Assembly: GCF_024721175.1 (NCBI RefSeq)
Contig: NZ_CP099399.1
Coordinates: forward strand, 1,798,001 to 1,862,000
Length of the DNA stretch: 64,000 bases
Direction: 5' to 3'
DNA from: Rhizobium sp. Pop5
GTDB taxonomy: Bacteria > Pseudomonadota > Alphaproteobacteria > Rhizobiales > Rhizobiaceae
In this document: positions 36,592 through 45,522 of the stretch, piece by piece
How positions within the stretch are numbered: the stretch's first letter is position 1
Layout of the letters: each line of letters opens with the position of its first letter
Program-made: the position numbers and the translations under genes
Notes under the pieces: model-generated
What the model was told of the DNA's origin: nothing
Database searches by the model: none
The model's input: only the letters and a program-made list of their open reading frames with translations

Positions 36592-37782
36592 TCAACCGGG
36601 TATCCTCTTTTCGTCGGTGCCGGCAAAGACCGAGGCTGGCATCGGTCCTGATGTCATCAGCGTGAAATCGAACGACGCCTTGAGATCAGGCCCAAGCACA
36701 TATTGCCGATGGACGCGCAGCTGGTCCTTGCGGATCTTGCGATAATGCTCAGGCGTCAGCATCTGCTTGACGCGGATCAGAAGAATCTCCGCAGGGCGCG
36801 CGTCAGCATGGCCCGAGACGGCGACGACGGGCACCTTGTAGAAATTGATCGAGTCCGTCAGGCACTGGACGTCGAGCCAGAAGATCTCGGGACACCGGGC
36901 AATGAGGCCAACGCGAGCGCGAAGCAGCGTCGCCGACGACATCAGCCCGCATTGCAGGATGGCGCTGCCGAGCGTCGCAAAAACCACGCGCTTGCCCATG
37001 AAGATCTCTGGCTCCCTTTCAAGCAGAATACCGATAACGTGGGCGGCGACGCTCGAACCCATGCTGTGTGAGGAGATCACATATTCGTCCGCCTCTTCCG
37101 CCAGCGCCTTACGCACGGCGGTCGCCCGATCCTCGAGCCAATCGTTGAATTCAGTCCGGTCCATCCGTCCAAGAGCTACGGCCATCTCCCAATCGGCGAA
37201 GAGATGCAGCGTATGGAACCGTTCGGAAAACGGCAGAAAGGCGAAGACAAAGAAGCAGAGCGCGAGCAGCCCGCTCCAGAGCATGTGCCACGGCGAAAAG
37301 CCGAGAGCATAGGGCAGGATGGCGATCTGCGCAGTCAACACAATCGCGAGCGCCGTCAGCAGGAATGGAAAGAGGAAGAACAGGCCGAAACGCCATGCAT
37401 GGCGGAAGTATCCCCGCATGCCGCCCTCAAGCATGATCTGCGCACAGCTTCGGAAACCTGCCATGATCTGGCCGAGCGTGCCGCGGGCGCGCAGCCGGCG
37501 CACGAAGACGTCGTGATCGACCATGTGGATGCGGCTCTTCGTCTGCCAGCCGGCAGATCCGGTCTCCTCCTCGGGCGGCGTTTCATCGGTTGCCGCGGCG
37601 CCGGTGGTGACCACGAAGCTGAGGGGATCTCCTCCCTCATCCGGCGCTCCCGCCTCGACCGAATAGCCCCACACTGAGGCGCTCTGCCTGGCCGAACGTT
37701 CGTAGCGCGCCCTGTGGGCAACGCCGTCCAGCGGCTCGAAGCCCGGGAAATGCAGGACGACCCGCTTCTCGATCAATTTCAT
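36592..37782 (-). CDS. Uncharacterised membrane-associated serine hydrolase
   Basis: A 396-residue protein with an unusual order. An N-terminal soluble part (about 1-130) is followed by two or three hydrophobic helices (about 130-205, with FGLFFLFPFLLTALAIVL and MLWSGLLALCFFVFAF). A lipase-like domain follows, with SSHSMGSS in place of the GxSxG elbow and later SGHADARPAE as a possible histidine site. I chose the ATG at 37780-37782 with GGAAGAAC upstream over a TTG at 37803. I do not recognise the family. It lies on the opposite strand in the block between bolA and grxD. Confidence 0.7.
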   Translation of the reverse strand: MKLIEKRVVLHFPGFEPLDGVAHRARYERSARQSASVWGYSVEAGAPDEGGDPLSFVVTTGAAATDETPPEEETGSAGWQTKSRIHMVDHDVFVRRLRARGTLGQIMAGFRSCAQIMLEGGMRGYFRHAWRFGLFFLFPFLLTALAIVLTAQIAILPYALGFSPWHMLWSGLLALCFFVFAFLPFSERFHTLHLFADWEMAVALGRMDRTEFNDWLEDRATAVRKALAEEADEYVISSHSMGSSVAAHVIGILLEREPEIFMGKRVVFATLGSAILQCGLMSSATLLRARVGLIARCPEIFWLDVQCLTDSINFYKVPVVAVSGHADARPAEILLIRVKQMLTPEHYRKIRKDQLRVHRQYVLGPDLKASFDFTLMTSGPMPASVFAGTDEKRIPG

Positions 37783-37946
37783 TCTGTTCTTCCGGCCGGG
37801 CAAATGGCCGGCATGTTGATACGATCCGGCTGCTGGTCGCGGTGGCTTCGCGAAAAAGCAGGTATGATCTCAAAGCCGTCTTGCTAACCGAACTCTTCCG
37901 GAATTCAATAGCGGCTATGTCGTTTTCACCGCGAGCGGAGGGGTTT

Positions 37947-38177
37947 GTGGCCGATCTTGTTAAAGAATTGATATCGGGCGTCGTCGACAGTGTGCTGAAG
38001 GAAATCTTGAAGAAAACCACCGGCCGCGTGACGACGAAGCGGAGCAGACGCAAGACGCGCGCTGCTGCGCCGACCCCGGCTTCTCGCAAGACAACCTCCA
38101 CCAAACGCAAACCTGTCCGCAAACAGGTCAGCAAACGCCGCACCGCCGCCGGCCGCAGCCGTCAGCGCCGCAGTTGA
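37947..38177 (+). CDS. Small basic histone-H1-like protein
   Basis: A 76-residue frame from a GTG at 37947 with GGAGG upstream. A short amphipathic N-terminus (VKELISGVVDSVLKEILKK) leads to a strongly basic, Lys/Arg/Ala/Pro/Thr-rich tail with KKTT, RSRRKT and SKRRTAA repeats, like bacterial histone-H1 analogues. Such tails bind DNA or RNA non-specifically. A longer frame with ATGs at 37842 and 37917 is possible. There is no close family that I recognise. It sits between the hydrolase (opposite strand) and the diheme cytochrome, about 100 bp from the latter. Confidence 0.6.
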   Translation: MADLVKELISGVVDSVLKEILKKTTGRVTTKRSRRKTRAAAPTPASRKTTSTKRKPVRKQVSKRRTAAGRSRQRRS

Positions 38178-38285
38178 GGCATCACGAAATCAACATATAA
38201 CCGCTTTGAGGCGCGTCGGACTCCGGTAACGAAAGAGCCGGCATCCCGCTTACGCGTCTTCGCACTCTCGCCAAGGATCAGAACC

Positions 38286-39107
38286 GTGAAGCGCATTCTG
38301 AAAATCACTTTTGCGGCCGTCATCACCATCTCTCTCATTGCAGTCGCCAGCGTCTACGCCCTGTCGGAGAGGCGCCTTGCCAGGACATATGACCTTGCGG
38401 CGACCGACTTCACTGTCAGGACGACGCTATCACCTGAGGAAGCAGAACGCCGCGCCCGCACGTTGATGTGCGGCGGCTGCCATCACGATGCCGGGAATGT
38501 GCTGGTCGAGGAGCCTGGTGTCGGTCGCATCATTGCGCCGAATTTGACCCGCTTCGCGCCGATGTATAGCGATGCCGAACTCGTGCGCCTCATCCGCCAT
38601 GGCGTCAAGAAGGACGGCACCGGCGTCTTCATCATGCCGGCAAGCAACTTCGCCAATATTGCCGATGACGATATGGCGGCGATCATCGCCTGGCTACGCA
38701 GTCTCAAACAACTTCCCGATGCAGTCGAGGGAGCGACGCAATGGGGGCCGCTCGGTCGGATTGGCCTCGCGCTGGGCAAGGTCCCCTTTGAAGCCGATCT
38801 CGTCCCCGCCTCTGTCACGCCCATCGCCGCGCGTCCGGCCGATATCGGCGAATATGCCTTTCGAACCGACTGCAGCCACTGTCACAATCTCGACACGGAG
38901 AAGAGATCGGAAGTCCTCGTGGCGCCGGCGCTGCGGCCACTGGCACAATCCTATTCGCCGGCCGATTTCAAGACGCTGCTGCGTACCGGCAAAGCTGCCG
39001 GTGGGCGTGATCTCGGGTTGATGACCAAGGTTTCGCAATCGGATTTCAACCACTTCACCGATGCCGAAATAGACCAGATTCAAGCCTATCTCGCCCGGCA
39101 ACCGTAA
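38286..39107 (+). CDS. Diheme c-type cytochrome
   Basis: A 273-residue exported protein with an N-terminal signal or anchor (about 7-27). It carries two c-heme sites: CGGCH (C62, C65, H66) and CSHCH (C196, C199, H200), separated by 130 residues, one per lobe. Each lobe is followed by a methionine-rich segment (FIMPASNF) that could supply an axial ligand. It resembles cytochrome c subunits of membrane dehydrogenases (alcohol, aldehyde or gluconate type), but no dehydrogenase gene is adjacent. The start is GTG with AAGGA upstream. The electron donor is unknown. Confidence 0.88.
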   Translation: MKRILKITFAAVITISLIAVASVYALSERRLARTYDLAATDFTVRTTLSPEEAERRARTLMCGGCHHDAGNVLVEEPGVGRIIAPNLTRFAPMYSDAELVRLIRHGVKKDGTGVFIMPASNFANIADDDMAAIIAWLRSLKQLPDAVEGATQWGPLGRIGLALGKVPFEADLVPASVTPIAARPADIGEYAFRTDCSHCHNLDTEKRSEVLVAPALRPLAQSYSPADFKTLLRTGKAAGGRDLGLMTKVSQSDFNHFTDAEIDQIQAYLARQP

Positions 39108-39251
39108 CGGGACGGCAACAATCCTGAAGTGGTCCGACCAGATTGGTCTTTTTTTGGTTCGGGCGGGTGGAATTCCTGCTGCCGCATGCTATCTAAGGAC
39201 AACGATTGAAACGGTGGGCCTTTAACCCGCCTGTTGAAAGGATCAGGTCCT

Positions 39252-39587
39252 ATGAGCGGCATTCACGAATTCATCGACAACGAAATCAAGAGCAACGACG
39301 TCGTCCTCTTCATGAAGGGCACGCCGCAGTTTCCGCAGTGCGGTTTCTCCGGGCAGGTCGTGCAGATTCTCGATTACATCGGCGTCGACTACAAGGGCAT
39401 CAATGTGCTCGCCGATTCGGAAATCCGCCAGGGCATCAAGGATTATTCCAACTGGCCGACGATCCCGCAGCTTTACATAAAGGGCGAATTCGTCGGGGGC
39501 TGCGACATCGTCCGGGAGATGTTCCAGGCTGGCGAGCTGCAGCAGCATCTCCAGGAAAATGGCATCGCCGTGCGCGGCGCCGCCTGA
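39252..39587 (+). CDS. grxD: Monothiol glutaredoxin (CGFS)
   Basis: A 111-residue monothiol glutaredoxin. The active site is CGFS (C30), within [11 protein letters not shown], and the glutathione-binding [23 protein letters not shown] follows. These proteins hold a [2Fe-2S] cluster with BolA and donate it to target enzymes. The ATG at 39252 follows an AAAGGA site. Its partner bolA is at 36324, so the pair is separated by 2.7 kb. It is followed by a small hairpin at 39599 and then the MFS genes. Confidence 0.96.
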   Translation: MSGIHEFIDNEIKSNDVVLFMKGTPQFPQCGFSGQVVQILDYIGVDYKGINVLADSEIRQGIKDYSNWPTIPQLYIKGEFVGGCDIVREMFQAGELQQHLQENGIAVRGAA

Positions 39588-39598
39588 CCTGACCGGTC

Positions 39599-39618
39599 AC
39601 CGGGCGTCCGCCCGGTTT
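39599..39618 (+). terminator. Weak terminator of grxD
   Basis: ACCGGGC (39599-39605) pairs with GCCCGGT (39610-39616) around a 4-nt loop, then TTT. It is only 12 bases after the grxD stop. The stem is short and the T-run is short. Confidence 0.5.
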
Positions 39619-39687
39619 CCAAATCTGTTTCTCGAGTCCGAGGCGCTGCGCTGAGCAGCGCCTTGGCCTGTTTATGGGAATTTCCTT

Positions 39688-40935
39688 GTGACAGATTCAT
39701 CACAAGCCGTGTCCGCGGGCCGCCTGCCCCTGGGCAAGCGTGAATTCATCGCGCTTGCCGCTTTCCTGATGGCCGTCAATTCGCTGGCGATAGACATCAT
39801 GCTCCCTGCCCTGCAGCAGATCGGCGCGAGCCTCGGCGTCGAAAGCGAGAATCACCGTCAGTTCGTCGTCTCCACCTATCTCCTCGGCTTCGGCTGCGCC
39901 CAGCTTTTCTATGGCCCGCTCTCCGATCGCTTTGGCCGCCGGCTGCCGCTCTTGATCGGCCTCTTCATCTATATCGCGTCGGCTATCGGAATCGTTTTCG
40001 TCCCGTCATTCGCTGGCCTGTTGGTACTGCGCTTCGTCCAGGGCGTCGGTTCCGCCGCCACCCGCGTGATCACCATCTCCATCGTCCGTGACATCTATGG
40101 TGGCCGGCAGATGGCCGAGGTCATGTCGCTGATCATGATGGTCTTCATGATCGTGCCTGTCATTGCACCCGGCACCGGCCAAGCGGTCATGTTCTTCGGC
40201 AACTGGCACCTGATCTTCCTCTTCATCGCCGCCATGGCGACTGGTATCGCCGTCTGGGCCTATCTCCGCTTGCCGGAAACACTGCATCCCGCCAATGTGA
40301 GGCCCTTCACCGCTCGCTCGATCTTCGGCGCCTTCAAACTAGTGCTGACCAATCGTGTCGCACTCTGCTACACCATCGCCAGCACTTTCATCTTCGGCGC
40401 GCTGTTCGGCTTCATCAATTCCGCGCAGCAGGTCTATGTCGGAATCTACGGCCTCGGGGTCTATTTCCCCTTTGCCTTTGCCGGTGTTGCGATCTTCATG
40501 TCCATATCGTCCTTCTTCAATTCGCGCTTCGTCGGCAAACTCGGCATGCGCCGCCTGTCGCATGGTTCGCTCCTCGGCTTTATCACCATCAACACCATCT
40601 GGCTGATCGTACAGATGATGAGTTCTGGGCCGATGCCCTTCGCCCTGTTCATCTCCTTCTTCGGCCTTGCCATGTTCCAGTTCGGTTGGATCGGCTCAAA
40701 CTTCAACTCGCTCGCCATGGAACCGCTCGGCCATGTCGCCGGCACCGCCTCCTCCGTCCTCGGTTTCATGAGCACGGTCGGTGGGGCCTTGATCGGCGCC
40801 GGCATCGGTCAGGCCTTCGACGGCACGGCGCTGCCGATGGTCGCCGGTTATTTTGCCGTGTCGATCGTCGGCCTGATTTTCGTGCTGATTGCCGAGAAGG
40901 GCCGGCTCTTCCAACAGCATAACCCGGCCGTCTGA
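39688..40935 (+). CDS. MFS drug transporter, Bcr/CflA-type (first copy)
   Basis: A 415-residue major facilitator with 12 predicted membrane segments, of the DHA1/Bcr-CflA group. The loop 2-3 motif is GPLSDRFGRRLPLL, and helix 4 has RFVQGVGSAATRV. Members export drugs, cysteine/dipeptides or other small molecules. The start is GTG. It lies 100 bp after grxD. The next MFS gene begins 35 bp after its stop and is a close paralogue. Confidence 0.9.
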   Translation: MTDSSQAVSAGRLPLGKREFIALAAFLMAVNSLAIDIMLPALQQIGASLGVESENHRQFVVSTYLLGFGCAQLFYGPLSDRFGRRLPLLIGLFIYIASAIGIVFVPSFAGLLVLRFVQGVGSAATRVITISIVRDIYGGRQMAEVMSLIMMVFMIVPVIAPGTGQAVMFFGNWHLIFLFIAAMATGIAVWAYLRLPETLHPANVRPFTARSIFGAFKLVLTNRVALCYTIASTFIFGALFGFINSAQQVYVGIYGLGVYFPFAFAGVAIFMSISSFFNSRFVGKLGMRRLSHGSLLGFITINTIWLIVQMMSSGPMPFALFISFFGLAMFQFGWIGSNFNSLAMEPLGHVAGTASSVLGFMSTVGGALIGAGIGQAFDGTALPMVAGYFAVSIVGLIFVLIAEKGRLFQQHNPAV

Positions 40936-40970
40936 ACGACCGGCCTCATCCGCATACGGGATTTCACCAC

Positions 40971-42251
40971 ATGACGCCGCCGCATAAACCGCACCAGGAA
41001 AACCAGGGCTCCCGCCGCATCGGCATGGGCTTCGGCGAGTTCGTCGTGACGATCGCCATCATGACCGCCAGCATCGCCATGGCGATCGACAGCATGCTGC
41101 CGGCACTGCCCAATATCGGCCACTCCCTCGGCGTCACCAACACCAACGACGCGCAGCTCATCATCGGCGTCTTTTTCCTGGGATTCGGCGTCTCGCAGAT
41201 ATTCTTCGGCAGCCTTTCAGATACGTTCGGCCGCCGCAATATCCTGCTCGGCGGCCTCGCCTGCTATGTCCTCGGCATGTTTGCCGCTGCGGCAACCGGC
41301 AGCTTCGAAATGCTGCTCGTCATGCGTTTCGTTCAGGGTGTGGGCGGCGCGGCCGTGCGCATCACCACCATGGCCATCGTCCGCGATTGCTTCGGCGGCC
41401 GCGAAATGGCCCGTGTTATGTCCTATGTCATGATCGTCTTCATGATCGTGCCGATCGTCGCTCCCTCAGTCGGCCAGCTCATCATCATCTACGCCAACTG
41501 GCACTGGATCTTCATCCTGCTCGGCATCGTCGCCACCATCCTGTTCGTCTGGGCTCTTCTCAGGCTGAAGGAATCGCTGCCGCCGGAAGAGCGCCTGCCG
41601 CTTTCGGTCAGCTCTGTCGTGGATGGTTTCAGGACCGTTCTCACCAACCGCGTCACCACAGGCTACATGATCGGCCTCACCATGTTCACCGGCGTCATTA
41701 GCGCCTATGTGATCTCGGTGCAGCAGGTCTTCGGCGAGGTCTACGGCCTTGGTGACTGGTTGCCGATCGCCTTTGCCGCCACCGCCGGCGGCATTGCCGT
41801 CGCCAATTTTGCCAATGGTTTCTTCGTGCGCAAGTTCGGCATGCGCCGCATCTCGCATGCCGCTTTGCTGATCTTCACGGCGCTGTCGGCTGTCGGCTTT
41901 TTCATTTCGCTGGCCGCTAAGCCGGACTTCGCCGTCGCCTACGGTATCTTCACCATCGTGCTGATGATGTTCGCCGTCATCGCCACCAATTTTACCGCCA
42001 TCAGCCTCGAGCCGATGGGCAACCTCGCCGGCACCGCGACCGCCGTCACCGGCTTCGTCTCGACGACGGCAGGCGCCATTCTCGGTGGCCTGGTCGGCCA
42101 GATGTTTAACGGCACGGTACAGCCGCTCTTCGGCGGTTTCGCGCTCTTCGGTCTGGTGACGATCGCAGCTACTCTTTGGGCGGAGAACGGCAAGCTCTTC
42201 ACCCACCCCGGCGACAGCCCGCAGCTCGATCCGGGTGCGGCCCATTTCTGA
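40971..42251 (+). CDS. MFS drug transporter, Bcr/CflA-type (second copy)
   Basis: A 426-residue major facilitator with 12 predicted segments. It resembles the preceding gene in the loop motif (GSLSDTFGRRNILLG), helix 4 (RFVQGVGGAAVRITTMAIVRD) and the two MEPLG/LEPMG stretches near the C-terminus, so the pair is a tandem duplication that has diverged. The 35-bp spacing suggests one transcript. The two copies may form homodimers or differ in substrate; nothing in sequence decides this. Confidence 0.9.
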   Translation: MTPPHKPHQENQGSRRIGMGFGEFVVTIAIMTASIAMAIDSMLPALPNIGHSLGVTNTNDAQLIIGVFFLGFGVSQIFFGSLSDTFGRRNILLGGLACYVLGMFAAAATGSFEMLLVMRFVQGVGGAAVRITTMAIVRDCFGGREMARVMSYVMIVFMIVPIVAPSVGQLIIIYANWHWIFILLGIVATILFVWALLRLKESLPPEERLPLSVSSVVDGFRTVLTNRVTTGYMIGLTMFTGVISAYVISVQQVFGEVYGLGDWLPIAFAATAGGIAVANFANGFFVRKFGMRRISHAALLIFTALSAVGFFISLAAKPDFAVAYGIFTIVLMMFAVIATNFTAISLEPMGNLAGTATAVTGFVSTTAGAILGGLVGQMFNGTVQPLFGGFALFGLVTIAATLWAENGKLFTHPGDSPQLDPGAAHF

Positions 42252-42277
42252 CGCAGGCACGTGCGAAAGGCATCCCC

Positions 42278-42751
42278 ATGGATGAGCCAATCTCGATCAG
42301 GCCTTATGGACCGGGCGACGCGGACGCGACGATCGAAATTTTCCTGCGCGCCATTCGCGAGGTCTCTTTGAAAGACTATTCCCGCGCTCAGATAGAGGCT
42401 TGGGCGCAGGTGGAAGATCGCGGCCTGTGGGCGGAGCGCAGGATAAGCAGGCCTGCCTGGATTGCAGAAATCGTCGGAAGGCCTGCAGGCTTTTCTGATC
42501 TTACCAGCGACGGATGCCTGGACATGATGTTCGTGCACCCTGAGCTCCAGGGACTAGGAATTGCAAGCCGCCTATTGAGCCGGGTCGAGGAGGAAGCTCT
42601 GAAGCTGGGATTCAGACGAATTCATACGGAAGCCAGCCGAACCGCCCGACCGTTTTTCGAGCGCAGAGGGTTTCGCGTGATAACGAAGCAAATCGTCGAG
42701 AAGCGTGGGCAAAGCCTGGAAAATTTCCTCATGGAAAAGCTCTACGGCTGA
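42278..42751 (+). CDS. GNAT acetyltransferase
   Basis: A 157-residue single-domain N-acetyltransferase. The acetyl-CoA loop is visible as VHPELQGLGIASRLLSRVEEEA, followed by RIHTEASRTARPFFERRGFRV. It starts at ATG 42278 with GAAAGG upstream, 26 bp after the second MFS gene, so it may share that transcript. A resistance or detoxification function would fit next to drug pumps, but this is inference from position only. Confidence 0.87.
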   Translation: MDEPISIRPYGPGDADATIEIFLRAIREVSLKDYSRAQIEAWAQVEDRGLWAERRISRPAWIAEIVGRPAGFSDLTSDGCLDMMFVHPELQGLGIASRLLSRVEEEALKLGFRRIHTEASRTARPFFERRGFRVITKQIVEKRGQSLENFLMEKLYG

Positions 42752-42848
42752 TCCGCGGTAGCGGGAACAGACCGGCGTCCTGGCCATGAAAGAATTCCTC
42801 CAACGGCTCCGGCCGATATCCGAACTTTGCGGCCGGATTTTCATGTCT

Positions 42849-43673
42849 TCAGACGGTAAAAACCTCACGCCGCAGCACATCCCATGACGCCTTGTCGGGG
42901 GCAATCAACAGCCCGCCGCCGAGATGATGCGGCAGGTAGGGCGAGCCGTCGAAGCGCGCGGCATAGGCGCCTGCTTCCTGCGAGATCAACGTGCCGGCCA
43001 GATGATCCCAGGGCATCAGCTTGTTGTACATGAGGTAATGCACGTAACCGCCGGCAAAGGTGCGGTATTCGTGGGCAGCGCAGCGGTAGTTGGTCAGGAA
43101 GCGCACCTTGGCTAGATTGCCGAGGATCTCGGCACGCTTCTCCTGCGGCAGGTAGCCCGTCGAGGCCATGCCGACCATCTGGTCGAGCGCAACCGGCTCG
43201 GCCGAATACAGCCGCTGCGCCTCGCCGTCCGGCCGTCGCAGCCAGGCGCCAGCGCCCTTTTCTGCCATCACCCAGTCGTCGCCCATCGGATCGTAGATGA
43301 TGCCGGCAACGGTCTCGCCCTTGGAAACGACGGAGGCCATGACGCCGAAAGCGGGAATGCCGGAAGCGAAATTGAACGTGCCGTCGACTGGATCGACGAC
43401 GATAGCGAGATCGGCATGTTCAAGCCCGCCAAGCAGTGCCGCATCGGCAGCGACCGATTCTTCGCCGAGGAACAAGGCTTCCGGCCAGAGCTTTGCCGCT
43501 TCCGCCTTGATCATCCGCTCGGCCTGCTCGTCGGCCTCAGTGACGAGGTCCGTTGCCTCGCTCTTTGCCCGCACATCATCCTGGCCGAGCCGGCGGAAGC
43601 GTGGGAGAATCTCCGCCTTCGCCGCTCGGCGCAGCAGGTCGGCAAGAACGGTCACGTCGACAGTCGCTGTCAT
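42849..43673 (-). CDS. Inositol monophosphatase family protein (second of pair)
   Basis: A 274-residue phosphatase of the IMPase/FBPase superfamily, which hydrolyses inositol-1-phosphate, histidinol phosphate or PAP depending on subgroup. Metal-binding motifs are intact: GEES (loop 1 glutamate), DPVDGTFNF, and WDHLAGTLISQEAG. It is the last gene of a minus-strand run ttcA, IMPase A (44543), then this. It shares about the same architecture and length with IMPase A, so the two are paralogues. The actual substrate is unknown. Confidence 0.9.
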   Translation of the reverse strand: MTATVDVTVLADLLRRAAKAEILPRFRRLGQDDVRAKSEATDLVTEADEQAERMIKAEAAKLWPEALFLGEESVAADAALLGGLEHADLAIVVDPVDGTFNFASGIPAFGVMASVVSKGETVAGIIYDPMGDDWVMAEKGAGAWLRRPDGEAQRLYSAEPVALDQMVGMASTGYLPQEKRAEILGNLAKVRFLTNYRCAAHEYRTFAGGYVHYLMYNKLMPWDHLAGTLISQEAGAYAARFDGSPYLPHHLGGGLLIAPDKASWDVLRREVFTV

Positions 43674-43715
43674 GTCAAATCCTTTCGGGTCCGGCCTTTC
43701 GAGAAAGGCCTCAAA

Positions 43716-44543
43716 TCAGATGCCGACGATCTCGCGGCGGATCAGCTGCCAGGTTTCCCTGTCGGGCGCGGAGATGATGCCGCCCGTGGTTTCGCCCGGA
43801 CGATAGGGCGTTCCGTCGAATTTTGCCGTATGGCCGCCAGCCTCCTGATGCGCGAGCACGCCCGCCAGATGATCCCAGGGCATCAGCTTCGAATGCCCGA
43901 TGAAATGCAGCTTGCCGGAGGCGACCATCCAGTATTCGTAGGCCGAGCAATTGAAAGCGAAGGTCATCCGAGCCTTCGCCATGTTGGCGCAGATGCGTGA
44001 ACGATCGGGCTCGTCCATATGGCCCCATGACATGCCGCCGACCATCTGGTCCAGCGCCCCAGGCTCCGCCACCTTCAGCTTGCTCGACTGACCGTCCTGT
44101 CGTGTTAGGAAGGTCCCCGCCCCTTTGATCGCCGTCACCGTGTCACCGAGAACGGGATCGTGAATGATGCCGGCGACGGTCTCGCCCCTGACGGTGACCG
44201 CGAGTATTGTTCCAAAAACAGGAAGCCCGGCGGCGAAATTGAACGTGCCGTCGACGGGATCGATGACGAAGGCAAGCTCGGCATCGGCGAGCGCCGGCAC
44301 CACCGACTTGTCGGCCTCATAGGCCTCCTCCCCGACGATGAGCGCTGCGGGAAAGCGCTCTTTCAAAGCAGCTGTGATCCTGTGTTCGGCAAGCAGATCG
44401 GCTTGCGTCACCAGATCGGTGGCCGAGGTCTTTTCCGAGACATCGGCAGCGCCCAGATTGCGGAAACGCGGCATGATCTCGGCTTGCGCCGCTTGCCTGA
44501 CGCACTCGCCGAGGAAAAGAATATCCGTGTCAGAAATAGTCAT
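43716..44543 (-). CDS. Inositol monophosphatase family protein (first of pair)
   Basis: A 275-residue IMPase-family phosphatase. Motifs GEEA, DPVDGTFNFAAG and WDHLAGVLAHQEAG match the metal sites; the first differs slightly from the paralogue's GEES. I placed the start at ATG 44543 (MTISDTD) because homology begins there; an upstream Met at 44564 is possible. It lies between ttcA (46 bp away) and the second copy (42 bp away), forming an operon. Histidinol-phosphatase activity would be one option for one of the two copies, as some alphaproteobacteria use an IMPase-like HisN. Confidence 0.9.
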   Translation of the reverse strand: MTISDTDILFLGECVRQAAQAEIMPRFRNLGAADVSEKTSATDLVTQADLLAEHRITAALKERFPAALIVGEEAYEADKSVVPALADAELAFVIDPVDGTFNFAAGLPVFGTILAVTVRGETVAGIIHDPVLGDTVTAIKGAGTFLTRQDGQSSKLKVAEPGALDQMVGGMSWGHMDEPDRSRICANMAKARMTFAFNCSAYEYWMVASGKLHFIGHSKLMPWDHLAGVLAHQEAGGHTAKFDGTPYRPGETTGGIISAPDRETWQLIRREIVGI

Positions 44544-44589
44544 GCGAAATCGGTCCTTCATGCAATGATGAGCCTGCATAGCCGGCCCT

Positions 44590-45462
44590 TCATGAAGGAT
44601 CGGTGACGCCAAGGCTGGAAAAGTCGAAGAGTTTGGGATCGAGCAGGTGCGACGGGTTCACATGCGAAAGCGCCCGCAGCATCGTGTCCTTGCGCCCCGG
44701 CATGCGCCGCTCGATATCGGCGAGCATGTCCTTCATCGCATTGCGCTGCAGCCCGTCCTGCGAGCCACAGAGATCGCAGGGGATGATCGGAAACTGCATG
44801 GCGGCGGCGAACTTGGCGAGATCATCCTCGGCAGCATAGGCAAGCGGCCTAAGAACCATCAGGTCGCCCTCGTCGTTCAAAAGTTTTGCCGGCATCGAGG
44901 CGAGCCGCCCACCGTGAAAGAAGTTCATGAAGAAGGTTTCGAGAATGTCTTCGCGGTGGTGGCCGAGCACCAGCGCATCGCAGCCTTCCTCCCGCGCGAT
45001 ACGGTAGAGATTGCCGCGCCGCAGCCGTGAACAGAGCGAACAATAAGTCGCGCCGTCCGGCACTTTCTCCTTCACGATCGAATAGGTATCCCGATATTCG
45101 ATCCGGTGCCGCACGCCGATCTCAGTTAGGTAATCCGGCAGCACGTGCTTCGGAAAATTGGGCTGGCCCTGGTCGAGGTTGCAGGCGATGAGCTCGACCG
45201 GCAGCAGGCCGCGCCATTGCAGATCGAGCAGCAGCGCCAGTAGCCCGTAGGAATCCTTGCCGCCGGAAAGGCCCACCAGCCAGCGCTTCTGTCCCTTCAG
45301 CATGTCGAAATCGTCGAAGGCCTGGCGTACCTGCCGCAGCAGCCGTTTGCGCAGCTTGTTGAAGGAGACCGAACGCGGTGCTTGGGAAAACAGCGCATGG
45401 CCGATGCCGCCATCGGCTTCGCCGGCTTCCAGATCATCGGCGATGTCGGCTGCGATATTCAT
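44590..45462 (-). CDS. ttcA: tRNA 2-thiocytidine synthesis enzyme TtcA
   Basis: Thiolates cytidine 32 of certain tRNAs. It has 290 residues. The PP-loop ATP pyrophosphatase motif is SGGKDS (66-71). Fe-S-ligand cysteines follow: CSLC (C141, C144) and a further cysteine in PCDLCGSQ. The N-terminal 30 residues are variable. It begins the ttcA-IMPase-IMPase operon. glsA lies upstream and divergently no: it is on the same strand, 60 bp away, so it may or may not be part of the unit. The Fe-S requirement links it to the suf system. Confidence 0.95.
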   Translation of the reverse strand: MNIAADIADDLEAGEADGGIGHALFSQAPRSVSFNKLRKRLLRQVRQAFDDFDMLKGQKRWLVGLSGGKDSYGLLALLLDLQWRGLLPVELIACNLDQGQPNFPKHVLPDYLTEIGVRHRIEYRDTYSIVKEKVPDGATYCSLCSRLRRGNLYRIAREEGCDALVLGHHREDILETFFMNFFHGGRLASMPAKLLNDEGDLMVLRPLAYAAEDDLAKFAAAMQFPIIPCDLCGSQDGLQRNAMKDMLADIERRMPGRKDTMLRALSHVNPSHLLDPKLFDFSSLGVTDPS

Positions 45463-45522
45463 TGCTTCGTCCTATCGAAGATTCATCCTTGCCTTAGCAG
45501 AAAGCCCTTCGCCAACACAGTC

